A DNA stretch of 64,000 bases from Achromobacter agilis (GCF_900496965.1 NZ_UFQB01000001.1:1-64000); one strand, 5' to 3'. Counted from the first letter of the stretch, positions 17,187 to 26,256 are shown. A program made the numbers and translations. The notes: generated by a model not told the origin, from the sequence alone.

Positions 17187-18377
17187 TCAGATGATGCCGC
17201 GCGCGCGCCAATCGTCGCGCTGCGCTTCGCCGATACCCAGGCCGGCAAGCACCTCGTCGGTGTCCTGGCCCAAAGCGGGCGCCGGGTTGCGCACCTCGCC
17301 CGGCGTCTCCGACAGCTTGGGCACGATGCCCGGCAGCTTGACCGGCGTGCCATCGGATAGCGCGCCGTCCAGGATCATGCCGCGCGCCTGGTAGTGCGGG
17401 TCGGCCGCGATATCGGCCACGTCATAGATCTTGCCGGCCGGGATCTGCCCGTCGTTCAGGCGGCCAAGCACCACGTCCAGCGGATGCTGGCCGGTCCACG
17501 CCGAAATGGCGTCGTCCAGCATAACCACGTGCTTCACGCGTCCGGCATTGTTCGCCAGCTCCGGCGCCTCGGCCAGGTCGGGCCGGCCGATCACGCCCAT
17601 CAGGCGCTTGAAGATGCTGTCGCCGTTGCCGGCGATGAGTACGTACTTATTGTCCTGGCAGCGGTAGGCGTTGCTGGGCGCGATGCCCGGCAGGCTGCTG
17701 CCGGCCGGCTGGCGGATCTCGCCGAACACGGCGTACTCCGGCAGCAGGCTTTCCATCATGTTGAACACGGATTCGTACAGCGCGACGTCGATCATCTGGC
17801 CGGTGCCGTTCTGGTCGCGTGCGCGCAGCGCCAGCAGGATGCCGATGACGCCATGCAGCGCCGACAGCGAATCGCCGATGGAAATACCGACCCGCACCGG
17901 AGTGCGGCCGGGTTCCCCGCTCAGGTGGCGCAGGCCGCCCATGGCCTCGCCGATGGCGCCGAAGCCGGGCAAGTCACGGTACGGCCCGGTCTGGCCGTAA
18001 CCCGATACGCGCAGCATCACCAGCCGCGGATTGATGGCGCGCAGCGCTTCCCAGCCCAGGCCCCAGCTTTCCATGGTCCCGGGCTTGAAATTCTCGACCA
18101 CCACGTCGATGTCCTTGACCAGCTCGCGGATCAGGTCCTGCGCCTCCGGCTTGCGTAGGTCCAGGCTGACCGATTTCTTGTTGCGCGACTGTACTTGCCA
18201 CCACACAGAGGTGCCTTCATGGAGCAGGCGCCAGTTGCGCAGCGGATCGCCTTTGCCGGGCGGCTCGATCTTGATCACCTCGGCGCCGAATTCGCCCAGC
18301 ATCTTGGCGGCGAACGGCCCGGCGATCAGCTGGCCCAACTCCAGCACTCGGATTCCGCTCAATGGTTTGGATGACAT
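17187..18377 (-). CDS. CaiB/BaiF (class III) CoA-transferase
   Basis: A 396-residue class III CoA-transferase. The N-terminal Rossmann-like part (GIRVLELGQLIAGPFAAKMLGEFGA in pieces) and the catalytic Asp169 in GISIGDSLSALHG match the family, with Asp169 at the same number as in formyl-CoA transferase. It probably moves CoA from a donor such as succinyl-CoA onto a dicarboxylate. It lies between livF and the HMG-CoA lyase gene with spacings of about 10 bases. The likely acceptor is therefore 3-hydroxy-3-methylglutarate or an analogue. Confidence 0.92.
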   Translation of the reverse strand: MSSKPLSGIRVLELGQLIAGPFAAKMLGEFGAEVIKIEPPGKGDPLRNWRLLHEGTSVWWQVQSRNKKSVSLDLRKPEAQDLIRELVKDIDVVVENFKPGTMESWGLGWEALRAINPRLVMLRVSGYGQTGPYRDLPGFGAIGEAMGGLRHLSGEPGRTPVRVGISIGDSLSALHGVIGILLALRARDQNGTGQMIDVALYESVFNMMESLLPEYAVFGEIRQPAGSSLPGIAPSNAYRCQDNKYVLIAGNGDSIFKRLMGVIGRPDLAEAPELANNAGRVKHVVMLDDAISAWTGQHPLDVVLGRLNDGQIPAGKIYDVADIAADPHYQARGMILDGALSDGTPVKLPGIVPKLSETPGEVRNPAPALGQDTDEVLAGLGIGEAQRDDWRARGII

Positions 18378-18387
18378 GATTGCCTCG

Positions 18388-19110
18388 TCAGCTCTTGTGT
18401 TTTCCCAGATAGGCCTCGCGCACCCGCTCGCTGGCCAACAACTCCTGGCCCGTGCCCTCCATCACGATGGAGCCCACTTCCAGGACATATGCGCGGTCCG
18501 AGATCGCCAGCGCCTGATTGGCCATCTGCTCGACCAGCAGGATCGTCATGCCGCGTTCCTTCAGCGACTTGATGATCTTGAAGATCTCAGCCACGATCAG
18601 CGGCGCCAGGCCCAGGGACGGTTCGTCCAGCATCAGGATGCGCGGCTTGCTCATCAGGGCGCGGCAGATGGCCAGCATCTGCTGCTCGCCGCCCGACAGC
18701 GTGCCCGCGTACTGGTCCCGCCGTTCTTTCAGGCGCGGAAACATCGCAAAGCAGCTCTCGATCTCGCCAACCAACTCCGCGGGCGATTCCTTGCGCAGGA
18801 ACGCGCCCAGCATCAGGTTGTCGTAAACGCTCTGGTCCGGAAACACCTGGCGCCCTTCCGGAACGTGCGCAATGCCCAGCCCGACGCGCTTGTGCGCGCT
18901 GATGCTGGCCAGGTCCTCCCCGGCGAACGTGATCGCGCCGGCGGAACGTTCGATGCCCGACAAAGCGCGCATCATCGTGCTCTTGCCCGCGCCGTTGCCG
19001 CCGATGATGGTCACGATCTCGTTCGTGTCCACGTGCAGCGACACCTGCTTCAGGGCGTTGACGGCGCCGTAGCTGACCGCCAGATTCTTGATGTCCAGTA
19101 ATCGGCTCAT
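18388..19110 (-). CDS. livF: LIV-type ABC transporter ATP-binding protein LivF
   Basis: A 240-residue ATPase with Walker A GGNGAGKST (about 37-45), signature LSGGEQQML, Walker B ILMLDEPSLGL and a conserved H-loop region. Its length and the tail (YVLEVGSIVMEGTGQELL) are typical of LivF. It pairs with the LivG half fused to the permease next door. The operon supplies uptake for the adjacent catabolic enzymes. Confidence 0.92.
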   Translation of the reverse strand: MSRLLDIKNLAVSYGAVNALKQVSLHVDTNEIVTIIGGNGAGKSTMMRALSGIERSAGAITFAGEDLASISAHKRVGLGIAHVPEGRQVFPDQSVYDNLMLGAFLRKESPAELVGEIESCFAMFPRLKERRDQYAGTLSGGEQQMLAICRALMSKPRILMLDEPSLGLAPLIVAEIFKIIKSLKERGMTILLVEQMANQALAISDRAYVLEVGSIVMEGTGQELLASERVREAYLGKHKS

Positions 19111-19119
19111 TGCCGTCTC

Positions 19120-20889
19120 CTATGCGGGCGCGCCCAGGTAGGCCTCGATGACTTTCGGGTTCTCCTGGATGTGGTTCGGCAAGCCGGAGGCGATCTTCAC
19201 CCCGTAATCCAGCACGACGATGTGGTCGGAAATCGCCATGACCAGGTCCATGTGGTGCTCGATCAGCAGAATGGTCAAGCCCATGTCCTTGAGCTTCACG
19301 ATCAGCTCGGTGAGCTGGTCGGTCTCAGCCGGATTCAGCCCGGCGGCGGGTTCGTCCAGCAGCAGCAGATCGGGCATGGCTGCCACGGCGCGGGCAATTT
19401 CCAGCCGGCGCTGCAGGCCGTAGGGCAGGCTGTTGGCGGCGTCATCGGCATACTTGTCGAGTTCGAAAAACTTCAAGATGCCGAAGGCCTGCCGGCGGAT
19501 GCGCCGCTCTTCCTCGAGGCTGCCGGGCAGGCCCAGCAGGTTCGACACGAAGCTCGACTTCTGCACGCGGTAGAAGCCCACCATCACGTTTTCCAGCGCG
19601 CTCAGGCCGTCGAACAGCTTGAGGTTCTGGAACGTGCGGCCGATGCCCGAGGCCGCGATTCCGTTGGGCGACAACCCCACCAGCTGCCGGTCCTTGAAGC
19701 GGATGCTGCCGGCATCGGGCACCACCAGGCCCGACAGCAGGTTCAGCGTCGTGGTCTTGCCCGCGCCGTTGGGGCCGATCAGCGACACGACGTCCCCCTG
19801 CTCCAGCGCGAACGACACCTTGTTGGTCGGAACGACTCCGCCGAAGGCCTTGTACAGGTCCTTCACCTCGAGGAACCCGCCTGCCCCGTGCGCGCCGCGG
19901 GCGGCGGGAGGCGCCGGCTTCCAGTCCGCTGCGCCCGCCTCGGAGGCCAGGGCCGCGCGCTGGCCGCGCTTGGGCAGCACCTTGGCCAACAGGCCCGCCA
20001 GCCCTTCCGGCATGGCGTACAGCGCGAACAGCAGAATCAGGCCATAGGCGAAATGCTGCACTTCGGGCCAGCGCGCCAGCATGGCGTCGATCACCGTCAG
20101 CACCACGGCGCCCAGGAACGAGCCGCCCGGCGTGCGGCCGCCGAACAGCACCAGCACCAGGAAGAACACCGACAGGTTGAAGTTCACGAAGTCGGAATTG
20201 ATGTATTGGTTTTGCTGCGCCACCAGGCCGCCCGCGATGCCGCAGGTGATGGCGCTGATTGCGAACGCCAGGATCTTGAAGCGGTAGACGCTGATGCCCA
20301 CGCTTTCCGCCGCGATCTCCGAGGTACGCACCGCGGCGAAGCCACGGCCGAAACGGCCATTGAGCAGCAGGGACGTCATGGCATGCAACGCCAACCCGAT
20401 GGCGACGACCACCACGACCCACTGGCGGCCGTCCAGCGTGGCGCCATTGAAGGTCAGGCCGGTAATGCCGTAGAAGCCTTCCTGTCCCTTGAACACATCC
20501 GTCCATTCGGACACGATCTTCTCGATCAGCAGGCCGAAGGCGATCGTCACCATGGCCAGGCTCGGCCCCTTCACCTTCAGCGCCGGAATCGCGATCGCCA
20601 CGCCGAAGACGGCGGACACGACCGCCGCGCAGGCCAGCGCCAGCCAGGGGTTGACCTGGTAGTTCACCGTCAGCAGCGCGACGGTGTAGGCGCCCACGCC
20701 GAACAGGCCGGCATGGCCCAGCGATTTCTGGCCGGTCTGCCCGACCAGGATGTTGAAGCCGGTGGCAGCGATGTAATAGACCCCGATGTTGAACAGGATC
20801 AGCAGGTAGAAGTCATTCAGGCCCGAATAGGCGAAGCCCACCACAAGCGCGGCGATGACCAGGGGAATGAGGATTTTTGGGAGCTTCAT
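19120..20889 (-). CDS. Fused LivM permease and LivG ATPase
   Basis: A 589-residue protein joining two transporter subunits in one frame. Residues about 1-315 are a LivM-type permease, with about nine helices and GQTGQKSLGHAGLFGVGAY. A linker rich in Ala, Pro and Gly follows (about 315-345). Residues about 346-589 are a LivG-type ATPase, with GPNGAGKTTTLNLLSG, the degenerate signature LPYGLQRRLEIARAV and Walker B LLLLDEPAAGLNP. There is no sign of a frameshift, so the fusion is genuine. It starts with a 4-base ATGA overlap with livH. Confidence 0.92.
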   Translation of the reverse strand: MKLPKILIPLVIAALVVGFAYSGLNDFYLLILFNIGVYYIAATGFNILVGQTGQKSLGHAGLFGVGAYTVALLTVNYQVNPWLALACAAVVSAVFGVAIAIPALKVKGPSLAMVTIAFGLLIEKIVSEWTDVFKGQEGFYGITGLTFNGATLDGRQWVVVVVAIGLALHAMTSLLLNGRFGRGFAAVRTSEIAAESVGISVYRFKILAFAISAITCGIAGGLVAQQNQYINSDFVNFNLSVFFLVLVLFGGRTPGGSFLGAVVLTVIDAMLARWPEVQHFAYGLILLFALYAMPEGLAGLLAKVLPKRGQRAALASEAGAADWKPAPPAARGAHGAGGFLEVKDLYKAFGGVVPTNKVSFALEQGDVVSLIGPNGAGKTTTLNLLSGLVVPDAGSIRFKDRQLVGLSPNGIAASGIGRTFQNLKLFDGLSALENVMVGFYRVQKSSFVSNLLGLPGSLEEERRIRRQAFGILKFFELDKYADDAANSLPYGLQRRLEIARAVAAMPDLLLLDEPAAGLNPAETDQLTELIVKLKDMGLTILLIEHHMDLVMAISDHIVVLDYGVKIASGLPNHIQENPKVIEAYLGAPA

Positions 20890-21800
20890 ACTTTCTCCGC
20901 ATGCACGCGGCCGAGGATGCCGGCCGGGCGGAAATACAGCACGACGATGATCAGCGCGAACACCGCGATCTCGCGCAGGTTCGAATACCAGAGGCCGATC
21001 AGCGATTCCAGCAGCCCGATCAGGAAACCGCCGAAGATGCAGCCGCGCGGGTTCTCCAGACCGCCCAGGATGGCGGCCGAGAAGGCCTTGAGCGACAGCA
21101 GGGTGCCCACGAACACGGAGGCGGTCGCGATCGGCGCCACCATCACCCCGGCAATCGCGGCCAGCGCCGAACTGATCGCGAACACCGCCACCGCCACGGC
21201 GTTGGCGTTGATGCCCATCAGGCTGGCGGTGGTCTTGCTGAACGCCACCGCGCGCACGGCCTTGCCCATCTTGGTCTTGTGCAGCGCCCAGTCGAACACG
21301 ATCATCAGCGCCAGCGTGGTGCCGAACACCAGGATTTCCTGGGGCCGAACGCCCGTGCCGAAAATCGTGATGATGCCCTCGCCCAGCGGCGAGGCCAGCG
21401 CGATCGGAGCGGGGCCCCAGATCAGCAGCGCCAGGTTCTGGATGATGATGCCGAATCCGATCGTGCTCATGACCCAGGACAGGCCCGCCTCGCCGACGAA
21501 GTGGCGGATGGCGGTGACGTAGAGCACGTAGCCCAGCAGGCTCAATACCAGCATGGCGGCCAGCAGGGCGAACAGGAACGTTCCCCAGGTGACGTCCTCG
21601 GGGTTGGGAAACCCGATCAGTTTGCCCTGCGTGACCAGCAGAATGGCGCTGATGCCGATCAGGCCGGCCAGCGCCAGGAATGCGCCCTGCCCGAAGTTGA
21701 ACGTCTTGGTCGTGGTGTAGGTGATGCTGAACCCGAACGCGACCAGGGCGTAGACGCTGCCCATGGCCAATCCGCTCAAGATGGCTTGTAGTATTTGCAT
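20886..21800 (-). CDS. livH: LIV-type ABC transporter permease LivH
   Basis: A 304-residue inner-membrane permease with about eight helices. The family N-terminus (LSGLAMGSVYALVAFGFSIT and TFNFGQGAFLALAGLIG) and the coupling-loop region near SLMGINANAVAVAVFAISS are present. It forms the channel with the fused LivM-LivG. The stop overlaps the next start (ATGA). A GC-rich hairpin separates it from livK upstream. Confidence 0.92.
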   Translation of the reverse strand: MQILQAILSGLAMGSVYALVAFGFSITYTTTKTFNFGQGAFLALAGLIGISAILLVTQGKLIGFPNPEDVTWGTFLFALLAAMLVLSLLGYVLYVTAIRHFVGEAGLSWVMSTIGFGIIIQNLALLIWGPAPIALASPLGEGIITIFGTGVRPQEILVFGTTLALMIVFDWALHKTKMGKAVRAVAFSKTTASLMGINANAVAVAVFAISSALAAIAGVMVAPIATASVFVGTLLSLKAFSAAILGGLENPRGCIFGGFLIGLLESLIGLWYSNLREIAVFALIIVVLYFRPAGILGRVHAEKV

Positions 21801-21822
21801 GCTGGATGCCCCCTTTTGACGA

Positions 21823-21852
21823 CTCCCCGGGGCGCCGCGACGCCCCGGGGAG
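21823..21852 (-). other. Perfect 12-bp hairpin between livK and livH
   Basis: CTCCCCGGGGCG (21823-21834) pairs perfectly with CGCCCCGGGGAG (21841-21852) across a 6-base loop. There is no T run, so it is more likely an mRNA-stabilising or attenuating hairpin at the 3' end of the livK message than a full terminator. Such structures can raise binding protein over permease. Confidence 0.7.
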
Positions 21853-21887
21853 AGATCCTTATCAATGCCTGGCGCTTGCCGGCCTGC

Positions 21888-23090
21888 TTACAGCTTCAGG
21901 TCGTCCGGCGTGATGGCGCGGGTGTACTCGTCGTCGACCGTCACCACCTTGCCGTCGATCCAGCGCACCAGGCGGAAGTCCTTCACCGACAACGCTTCGT
22001 GGTTCTGCGCCGAGAACGGCTTCTCGTAGGTTTTGATCACGCCCTTGGCCTGCGCCAGGTTCTGCAGCGCGCCCTGCACCGCCTCGCCGTCGGTCGACTT
22101 GGCCTGTTCCATGGCGGCGGCGATCAGCTTGACCGAGTCATAGGCCTGGGCGGCCATCACATAGGTCGGCAGGCGGCCGTCGCGCTTCATCAGCGTGTCG
22201 TACAGCGCCTTGGATGCCGGCGAGGAGTCTTCCGTGATGGACGCCGTGAAGATCATCTTCTTGGCCAGCTCCGGTCCGGCGATGCGCAGGAACGGCGAGC
22301 TCAGGTTGGCCCAGGAGGCCAGCGTGGTCGGGAAGTAGTTGATCTTTTCCAGGCTGCGCATGACGTGCGCGTTGGAATCCGCCAGCGCGTAGACGATCAG
22401 CGTGTCGGCGCCCGAGCTCTTGATCTTGTTCAGCTGCGACGACATGTCCGTGTCCTTCGGACCGAACTTCTCGTTGGCCACGGGCGTGATCTTGTGCAGG
22501 CCCAGGATCTCGACCGCGTCCTTCGCGCCCTGCTGTCCGTAGCCGGTGGTGTCGGCGATGATGGCGATCTTGCCGGTCTTGCTGGCGCGGGCCGCGTAGG
22601 CCGCCAACAGGGCGATCTGGTCGCGGTCGCGCATGGACACGCGGAACACATAGTTCGCGGGCGACTTGGCGTAGCGGCCGGTGATGTCGGTGGCGGTGGC
22701 CACGGGCGAGATCGTCGGGATCTTCTTCTGCTGCACGATGTGCAGCCACGCCAGCATGTTGCCCGAGTTCACCCCGCCCAGCATGGCGTTGACCTTGATG
22801 TTGTCCACCAGTTCATTGGTGTTCTGGATGGCCTTGGGCGGTGCGCCCACGTCGTCGCGCTCGACGATCACGACCTTCTTGCCCAGCACGCCGCCGGCCG
22901 CGTTCAGCTCGTCGGCCGCCTGGCGCGCGCCGGCCAGCGCCGAAATGCCGAAGTCCGCCGAACCCGTGGCCGACATGTCGCTGTTGAAGCCGATCTTGAT
23001 GTCGTCGGCCAGCGCGGCGCTGCTTGCGCCCGCAAGCGCGGCCGCAAGCAGCAGGGCCTTCATCGTCTTGGGGAAATGTTTGATGCTCAC
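21888..23090 (-). CDS. LIV-type ABC transporter substrate-binding protein (paralogue 1)
   Basis: A 400-residue periplasmic binding protein. The signal peptide ends near AALA (about residue 29), then DIKIGFNSDMSATGSADFG opens a type I fold typical of branched-chain amino-acid, amide or acid receptors. It is very similar over its whole length to the orphan receptor at 27364; both carry KFGPKDTDMSSQLNKIK and RLVRWIDGKVVTVDDE. It is in one operon with the permeases and the ALDH, GMC, CoA-transferase and lyase genes. The ligand is therefore probably the substrate of that pathway and not leucine. Confidence 0.9.
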   Translation of the reverse strand: MSIKHFPKTMKALLLAAALAGASSAALADDIKIGFNSDMSATGSADFGISALAGARQAADELNAAGGVLGKKVVIVERDDVGAPPKAIQNTNELVDNIKVNAMLGGVNSGNMLAWLHIVQQKKIPTISPVATATDITGRYAKSPANYVFRVSMRDRDQIALLAAYAARASKTGKIAIIADTTGYGQQGAKDAVEILGLHKITPVANEKFGPKDTDMSSQLNKIKSSGADTLIVYALADSNAHVMRSLEKINYFPTTLASWANLSSPFLRIAGPELAKKMIFTASITEDSSPASKALYDTLMKRDGRLPTYVMAAQAYDSVKLIAAAMEQAKSTDGEAVQGALQNLAQAKGVIKTYEKPFSAQNHEALSVKDFRLVRWIDGKVVTVDDEYTRAITPDDLKL

Positions 23091-23104
23091 GTTGTCTCCT
23101 TCTG

Positions 23105-23120
23105 GATCACTGGAGTGATC
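23105..23120. promoter_or_regulatory. Palindrome between GMC and livK genes
   Basis: GATCACT and AGTGATC form a perfect 7-bp inverted repeat around GG. It lies 13 bases after the GMC stop and 15 bases before the livK start. It may be an operator, an internal control site or a small RNA hairpin covering the livK ribosome site. It also resembles the TGTGATCACA palindrome at 34381 in sharing the GATCAC core. Confidence 0.4.
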
Positions 23121-23132
23121 GCTGACTGGTTT

Positions 23133-24767
23133 TCAGGATTGCTTGATCAGGTCGGCGGCCTTGTTGCCGATCATCATGGTGGCCGCGCAGATATTGGCCG
23201 AGGGCATGGCCGGCATTACCGAGGAATCGATGACGCGCAGGTTCTGGATGCCATGCACGCGCAGCTGGGGATCGACCACGGCATACGTGTCGCCGGCCGG
23301 ACCCATGCGGGCCGTGCCGTTGACGTGATAGGACGACACGCCGTAGCGGCGCGCGAAATCCAGCAGCTCGGAGTCGGATTCGCACAGCGGGCCCGGCAGG
23401 ACCTCGCTGTCGAAGTACTGCGCCAGCGCCTGCGAACGCAACAGCTGGCGCGCCAGCCGGATGCCGCGCACCAGGGTCCGCTGGTCGCCCTCGTGCTCCA
23501 GGTAGTTAGCCAGGATGAGCGGGTCCTGCAGCGGATCGGCCGAGCGGATGCGCACCTGGCCGCGGCTTTCCGGGCGGTGCTGCCAGACGCCCGCCGTCAT
23601 GCCGGGGAAATCGTCCAGCATGCCCACGTAGCCTTCCTTGTAGCTGGCGGGCGTGAACACGCCCTGCAGGTCTGGCGCCGTCAGCTCGGGCGTGGACTTC
23701 CAGAAGTAGTGCAGCAGCGACGGGCTCAGCGCCATGATGCTGGGCCGTTTCATGAGCCAGCGGCTGATCTGGCCGGCCAGGCTCAGGCCCTTGACCAGCT
23801 GGTTCATGGTCTGGCTGTTCTTGACCCGGGCGACGACCCGCACGGAATAGTGATCGCTCAGATTCTCGCCGACGCCCGGCAGGTCGCGCACGACCTCGAT
23901 GTTGTGCTGGCGCAGCAGGTCCGCCGGCCCCAGGCCGGACAACTGCAGCAGCTTGGGCGTGTTGATGGCGCCGCAGGACACGATGACCTCGCGGCGCGCA
24001 CGCACGGCGCGGACCTGCGAGGGATGCGCGGGGTGGCAGTACGCCACGCCCACCGCCTTGCAGCCCTCGAACAGGACGCGCGTGGCTTGCGCATAGGTGC
24101 GCACTTCCAGGTTCTTGCGGGCCATGGCCGGCTTCAGGAAGCACTTGGCCGTGCTCATGCGCCAGCCGCGATCGATGGTGCGCTGGAAGTAGCCCACGCC
24201 GGCCTGTTCGGCGCCGTTGTAATCGGGATTGCGGGGGATGCCCTGCTCCACCGCGCCGGCGATGAACGCCTCGCACAGCGGATGGATCCAGTCGATGTCC
24301 GTGACGGGCAGCTCGCCTTTGCGGCCGCGGTAGCGGTCGTCTCCGCCCACGCGGCGTTCCATCGACTTGAAATACGGCAGCACGTCTTCATAGGACCAGC
24401 CCGTGTTGCCCAGGGCCGCCCAGTGGTCGAAATCCGCCGCCTGGCCGCGGTTGTAGACCAGGCCATTGATGGATGTGGAGCCGCCCAGGGTGCGCCCCTG
24501 CGGGATCGGCACGCGGCGGCCGTTGGTCTGCGCCGTGCCTTCGCTGGAGAATTGCCAGGCGTACTTCTTGTTGAATACCGCCTTGATGAAGCCGGCCGGG
24601 ATATGCAGATAGGGGCTGTGGTCCGGCGGGCCGGCCTCCAGCACGCAAACCGTGGCGCCGCCGGCGCTCAGGCGATTGGCCAGGATCGATCCGGCCGCGC
24701 CGGATCCGACGATCACGTAATCGAACGAGTCCGCGTCGCGGATGGAGGACTGCGTAGCTTGGCTCAT
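23133..24767 (-). CDS. GMC family FAD-dependent alcohol oxidoreductase
   Basis: A 544-residue flavoprotein of the choline-dehydrogenase-like GMC group. The N-terminal ADP-binding motif VIVGSGAAGSILANRL (about 18-33) and GMC signature blocks are present, including IPQGRTLGGSTSINGLVYNRG and SCGAINTPKLLQLSGLGP. The C-terminal catalytic region has YHVNGTARMGP and MPAMPSANICAATMMIGNKAA. The usual HPVGTCRMG is altered around the catalytic His (HVNGTARMG). It should oxidise a primary alcohol to an aldehyde, handing electrons to the respiratory chain. It lies 19 bases after the aldehyde dehydrogenase gene, which suggests alcohol to aldehyde to acid in sequence. Confidence 0.92.
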   Translation of the reverse strand: MSQATQSSIRDADSFDYVIVGSGAAGSILANRLSAGGATVCVLEAGPPDHSPYLHIPAGFIKAVFNKKYAWQFSSEGTAQTNGRRVPIPQGRTLGGSTSINGLVYNRGQAADFDHWAALGNTGWSYEDVLPYFKSMERRVGGDDRYRGRKGELPVTDIDWIHPLCEAFIAGAVEQGIPRNPDYNGAEQAGVGYFQRTIDRGWRMSTAKCFLKPAMARKNLEVRTYAQATRVLFEGCKAVGVAYCHPAHPSQVRAVRARREVIVSCGAINTPKLLQLSGLGPADLLRQHNIEVVRDLPGVGENLSDHYSVRVVARVKNSQTMNQLVKGLSLAGQISRWLMKRPSIMALSPSLLHYFWKSTPELTAPDLQGVFTPASYKEGYVGMLDDFPGMTAGVWQHRPESRGQVRIRSADPLQDPLILANYLEHEGDQRTLVRGIRLARQLLRSQALAQYFDSEVLPGPLCESDSELLDFARRYGVSSYHVNGTARMGPAGDTYAVVDPQLRVHGIQNLRVIDSSVMPAMPSANICAATMMIGNKAADLIKQS

Positions 24768-24786
24768 GTCAGGGATCCGCGAAGCG

Positions 24787-26256
24787 TCAGGAGAGCGCGT
24801 TGAACGACTTGCCGGCGAGGCAGACGTACTTGATTTCCAGGAATTCTTCGATGCCGTACTTGGAGCCTTCGCGGCCCACGCCCGACTCTTTGATGCCGCC
24901 GAACGGTCCGACCTCGTTGGATACCGCCCCGGTGTTCACGCCCACGATGCCGTACTCCAGCCCTTCCATCATGCGCCACACCCGTTCCAGGTTGGCGGTA
25001 TAGAAGTAGGCGGCCAGGCCCGACGCGCTGTCGTTGGCGCGCGCCAGCACGGCGGCTTCGGACTCGAACGTGCTGATGCCCACGACCGGGCCGAAGATTT
25101 CTTCGTGCGCCAGTTCCATGGCGTCGGTGATGCCGGTGAGCAGGGTGGGTTCGTACAGCAGCGTGCCAGGCGCGCGCAGCTTGCCACCCGCAAGCAGCGT
25201 GGCGCCGTGCGCCTCGGCGTCGGCCACCAGGCGCGTCACCTTGTCCACGGCGCGCTGGTCGATCAGCGGGCCCTGCGTGACGCCGGCTTCCAGGCCGCCG
25301 CCCACCTTCATGCGGCGGATCTCCGCCAGCAGCTTGTCGCCGAATGCATCGGCCACGCTGGCGTGGACGTAGACGCGGTTGGCGCAGACGCAGGTCTGGC
25401 CGGCATTGCGGAACTTGGACAGCACCAGCCCCTGCACGGCTTCGTCCAGGTCGGCGTCCTCGAACACGATGAACGGCGCATTGCCGCCCAGCTCCAGCGA
25501 CAGCTTCTTGATGTTGGAAGCGCTCTGCTCCATCAGCAGACGGCCCGTCTGCGTGGAGCCGGTGAACGTCAGCTTGCGCACCGTGGGATTCTGGGTGAGC
25601 TCCGTGCCGATGGGCGCCGGGTCGCCGATGACCACGTTGAGCACGCCGGGCGGAATGCCGGCCTGCTCGCCCAGCCAGGCCAGGGCCAGCGCGGTGAACG
25701 GCGTCAGCTCGGACGGCTTGAGCACCACCGTGCAACCGGCGGCCAGCGCCGGGCTGACCTTGCGCGTAACCAGCGCCGACGGAAAATTCCAGGCGATGAT
25801 GGCCGCGCACACGCCCACCGGCTGGCGGATGGCCAGCATGCGCTGGTCGCCGCGGGTGTGGGGAAGCACGTCGCCGTAGACGCGCTTGGCTTCCTCGGCG
25901 AACCATTCCACGAACGACAGCGCGTAGTTGAGCTCGCCCCGGGCTTCCGCCAGCGGCTTGCCCTGCTCCATCGTCAGCAGCAGCGCCAGATCGTCGGCAT
26001 GGGCCTCGATCAGCGCGTGCCACTTACGCAGGATGGCGCCGCGCTCCTTGCCCGTCCTGGCCCGCCAGGCCGGCAGGGCGGCATCGGCTGCGGCGATGGC
26101 GCGCGCCGTCTCGGCCCGGCCCAGGTTGGGCACCGTGCCCAGCACGCTTGCGTCGTAGGGATTGCGCACCGTGATGGTGGCCCGGTTGTCGGCATCGCAC
26201 CAGGTGCCGCCGATGTATGCCTGCTGCCGCAGCAGCTGGCTATTCTGCAGATTCAT
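24787..26256 (-). CDS. NAD(P)-dependent aldehyde dehydrogenase (succinate-semialdehyde dehydrogenase-like)
   Basis: A 489-residue ALDH starting at ATG 26256; an upstream in-frame extension to 26349 lacks family similarity. The catalytic set is visible: Asn157 (AWNFPS), Glu255 (LELGGNAPF) and Cys289 (GQTCVCANR). A second Cys two residues later is typical of GabD-type enzymes. It should oxidise a semialdehyde acid. It is the first gene of an operon with GMC oxidoreductase, LIV transporter, CoA-transferase and HMG-CoA lyase, and it is divergent from a LysR gene. Confidence 0.93.
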   Translation of the reverse strand: MNLQNSQLLRQQAYIGGTWCDADNRATITVRNPYDASVLGTVPNLGRAETARAIAAADAALPAWRARTGKERGAILRKWHALIEAHADDLALLLTMEQGKPLAEARGELNYALSFVEWFAEEAKRVYGDVLPHTRGDQRMLAIRQPVGVCAAIIAWNFPSALVTRKVSPALAAGCTVVLKPSELTPFTALALAWLGEQAGIPPGVLNVVIGDPAPIGTELTQNPTVRKLTFTGSTQTGRLLMEQSASNIKKLSLELGGNAPFIVFEDADLDEAVQGLVLSKFRNAGQTCVCANRVYVHASVADAFGDKLLAEIRRMKVGGGLEAGVTQGPLIDQRAVDKVTRLVADAEAHGATLLAGGKLRAPGTLLYEPTLLTGITDAMELAHEEIFGPVVGISTFESEAAVLARANDSASGLAAYFYTANLERVWRMMEGLEYGIVGVNTGAVSNEVGPFGGIKESGVGREGSKYGIEEFLEIKYVCLAGKSFNALS

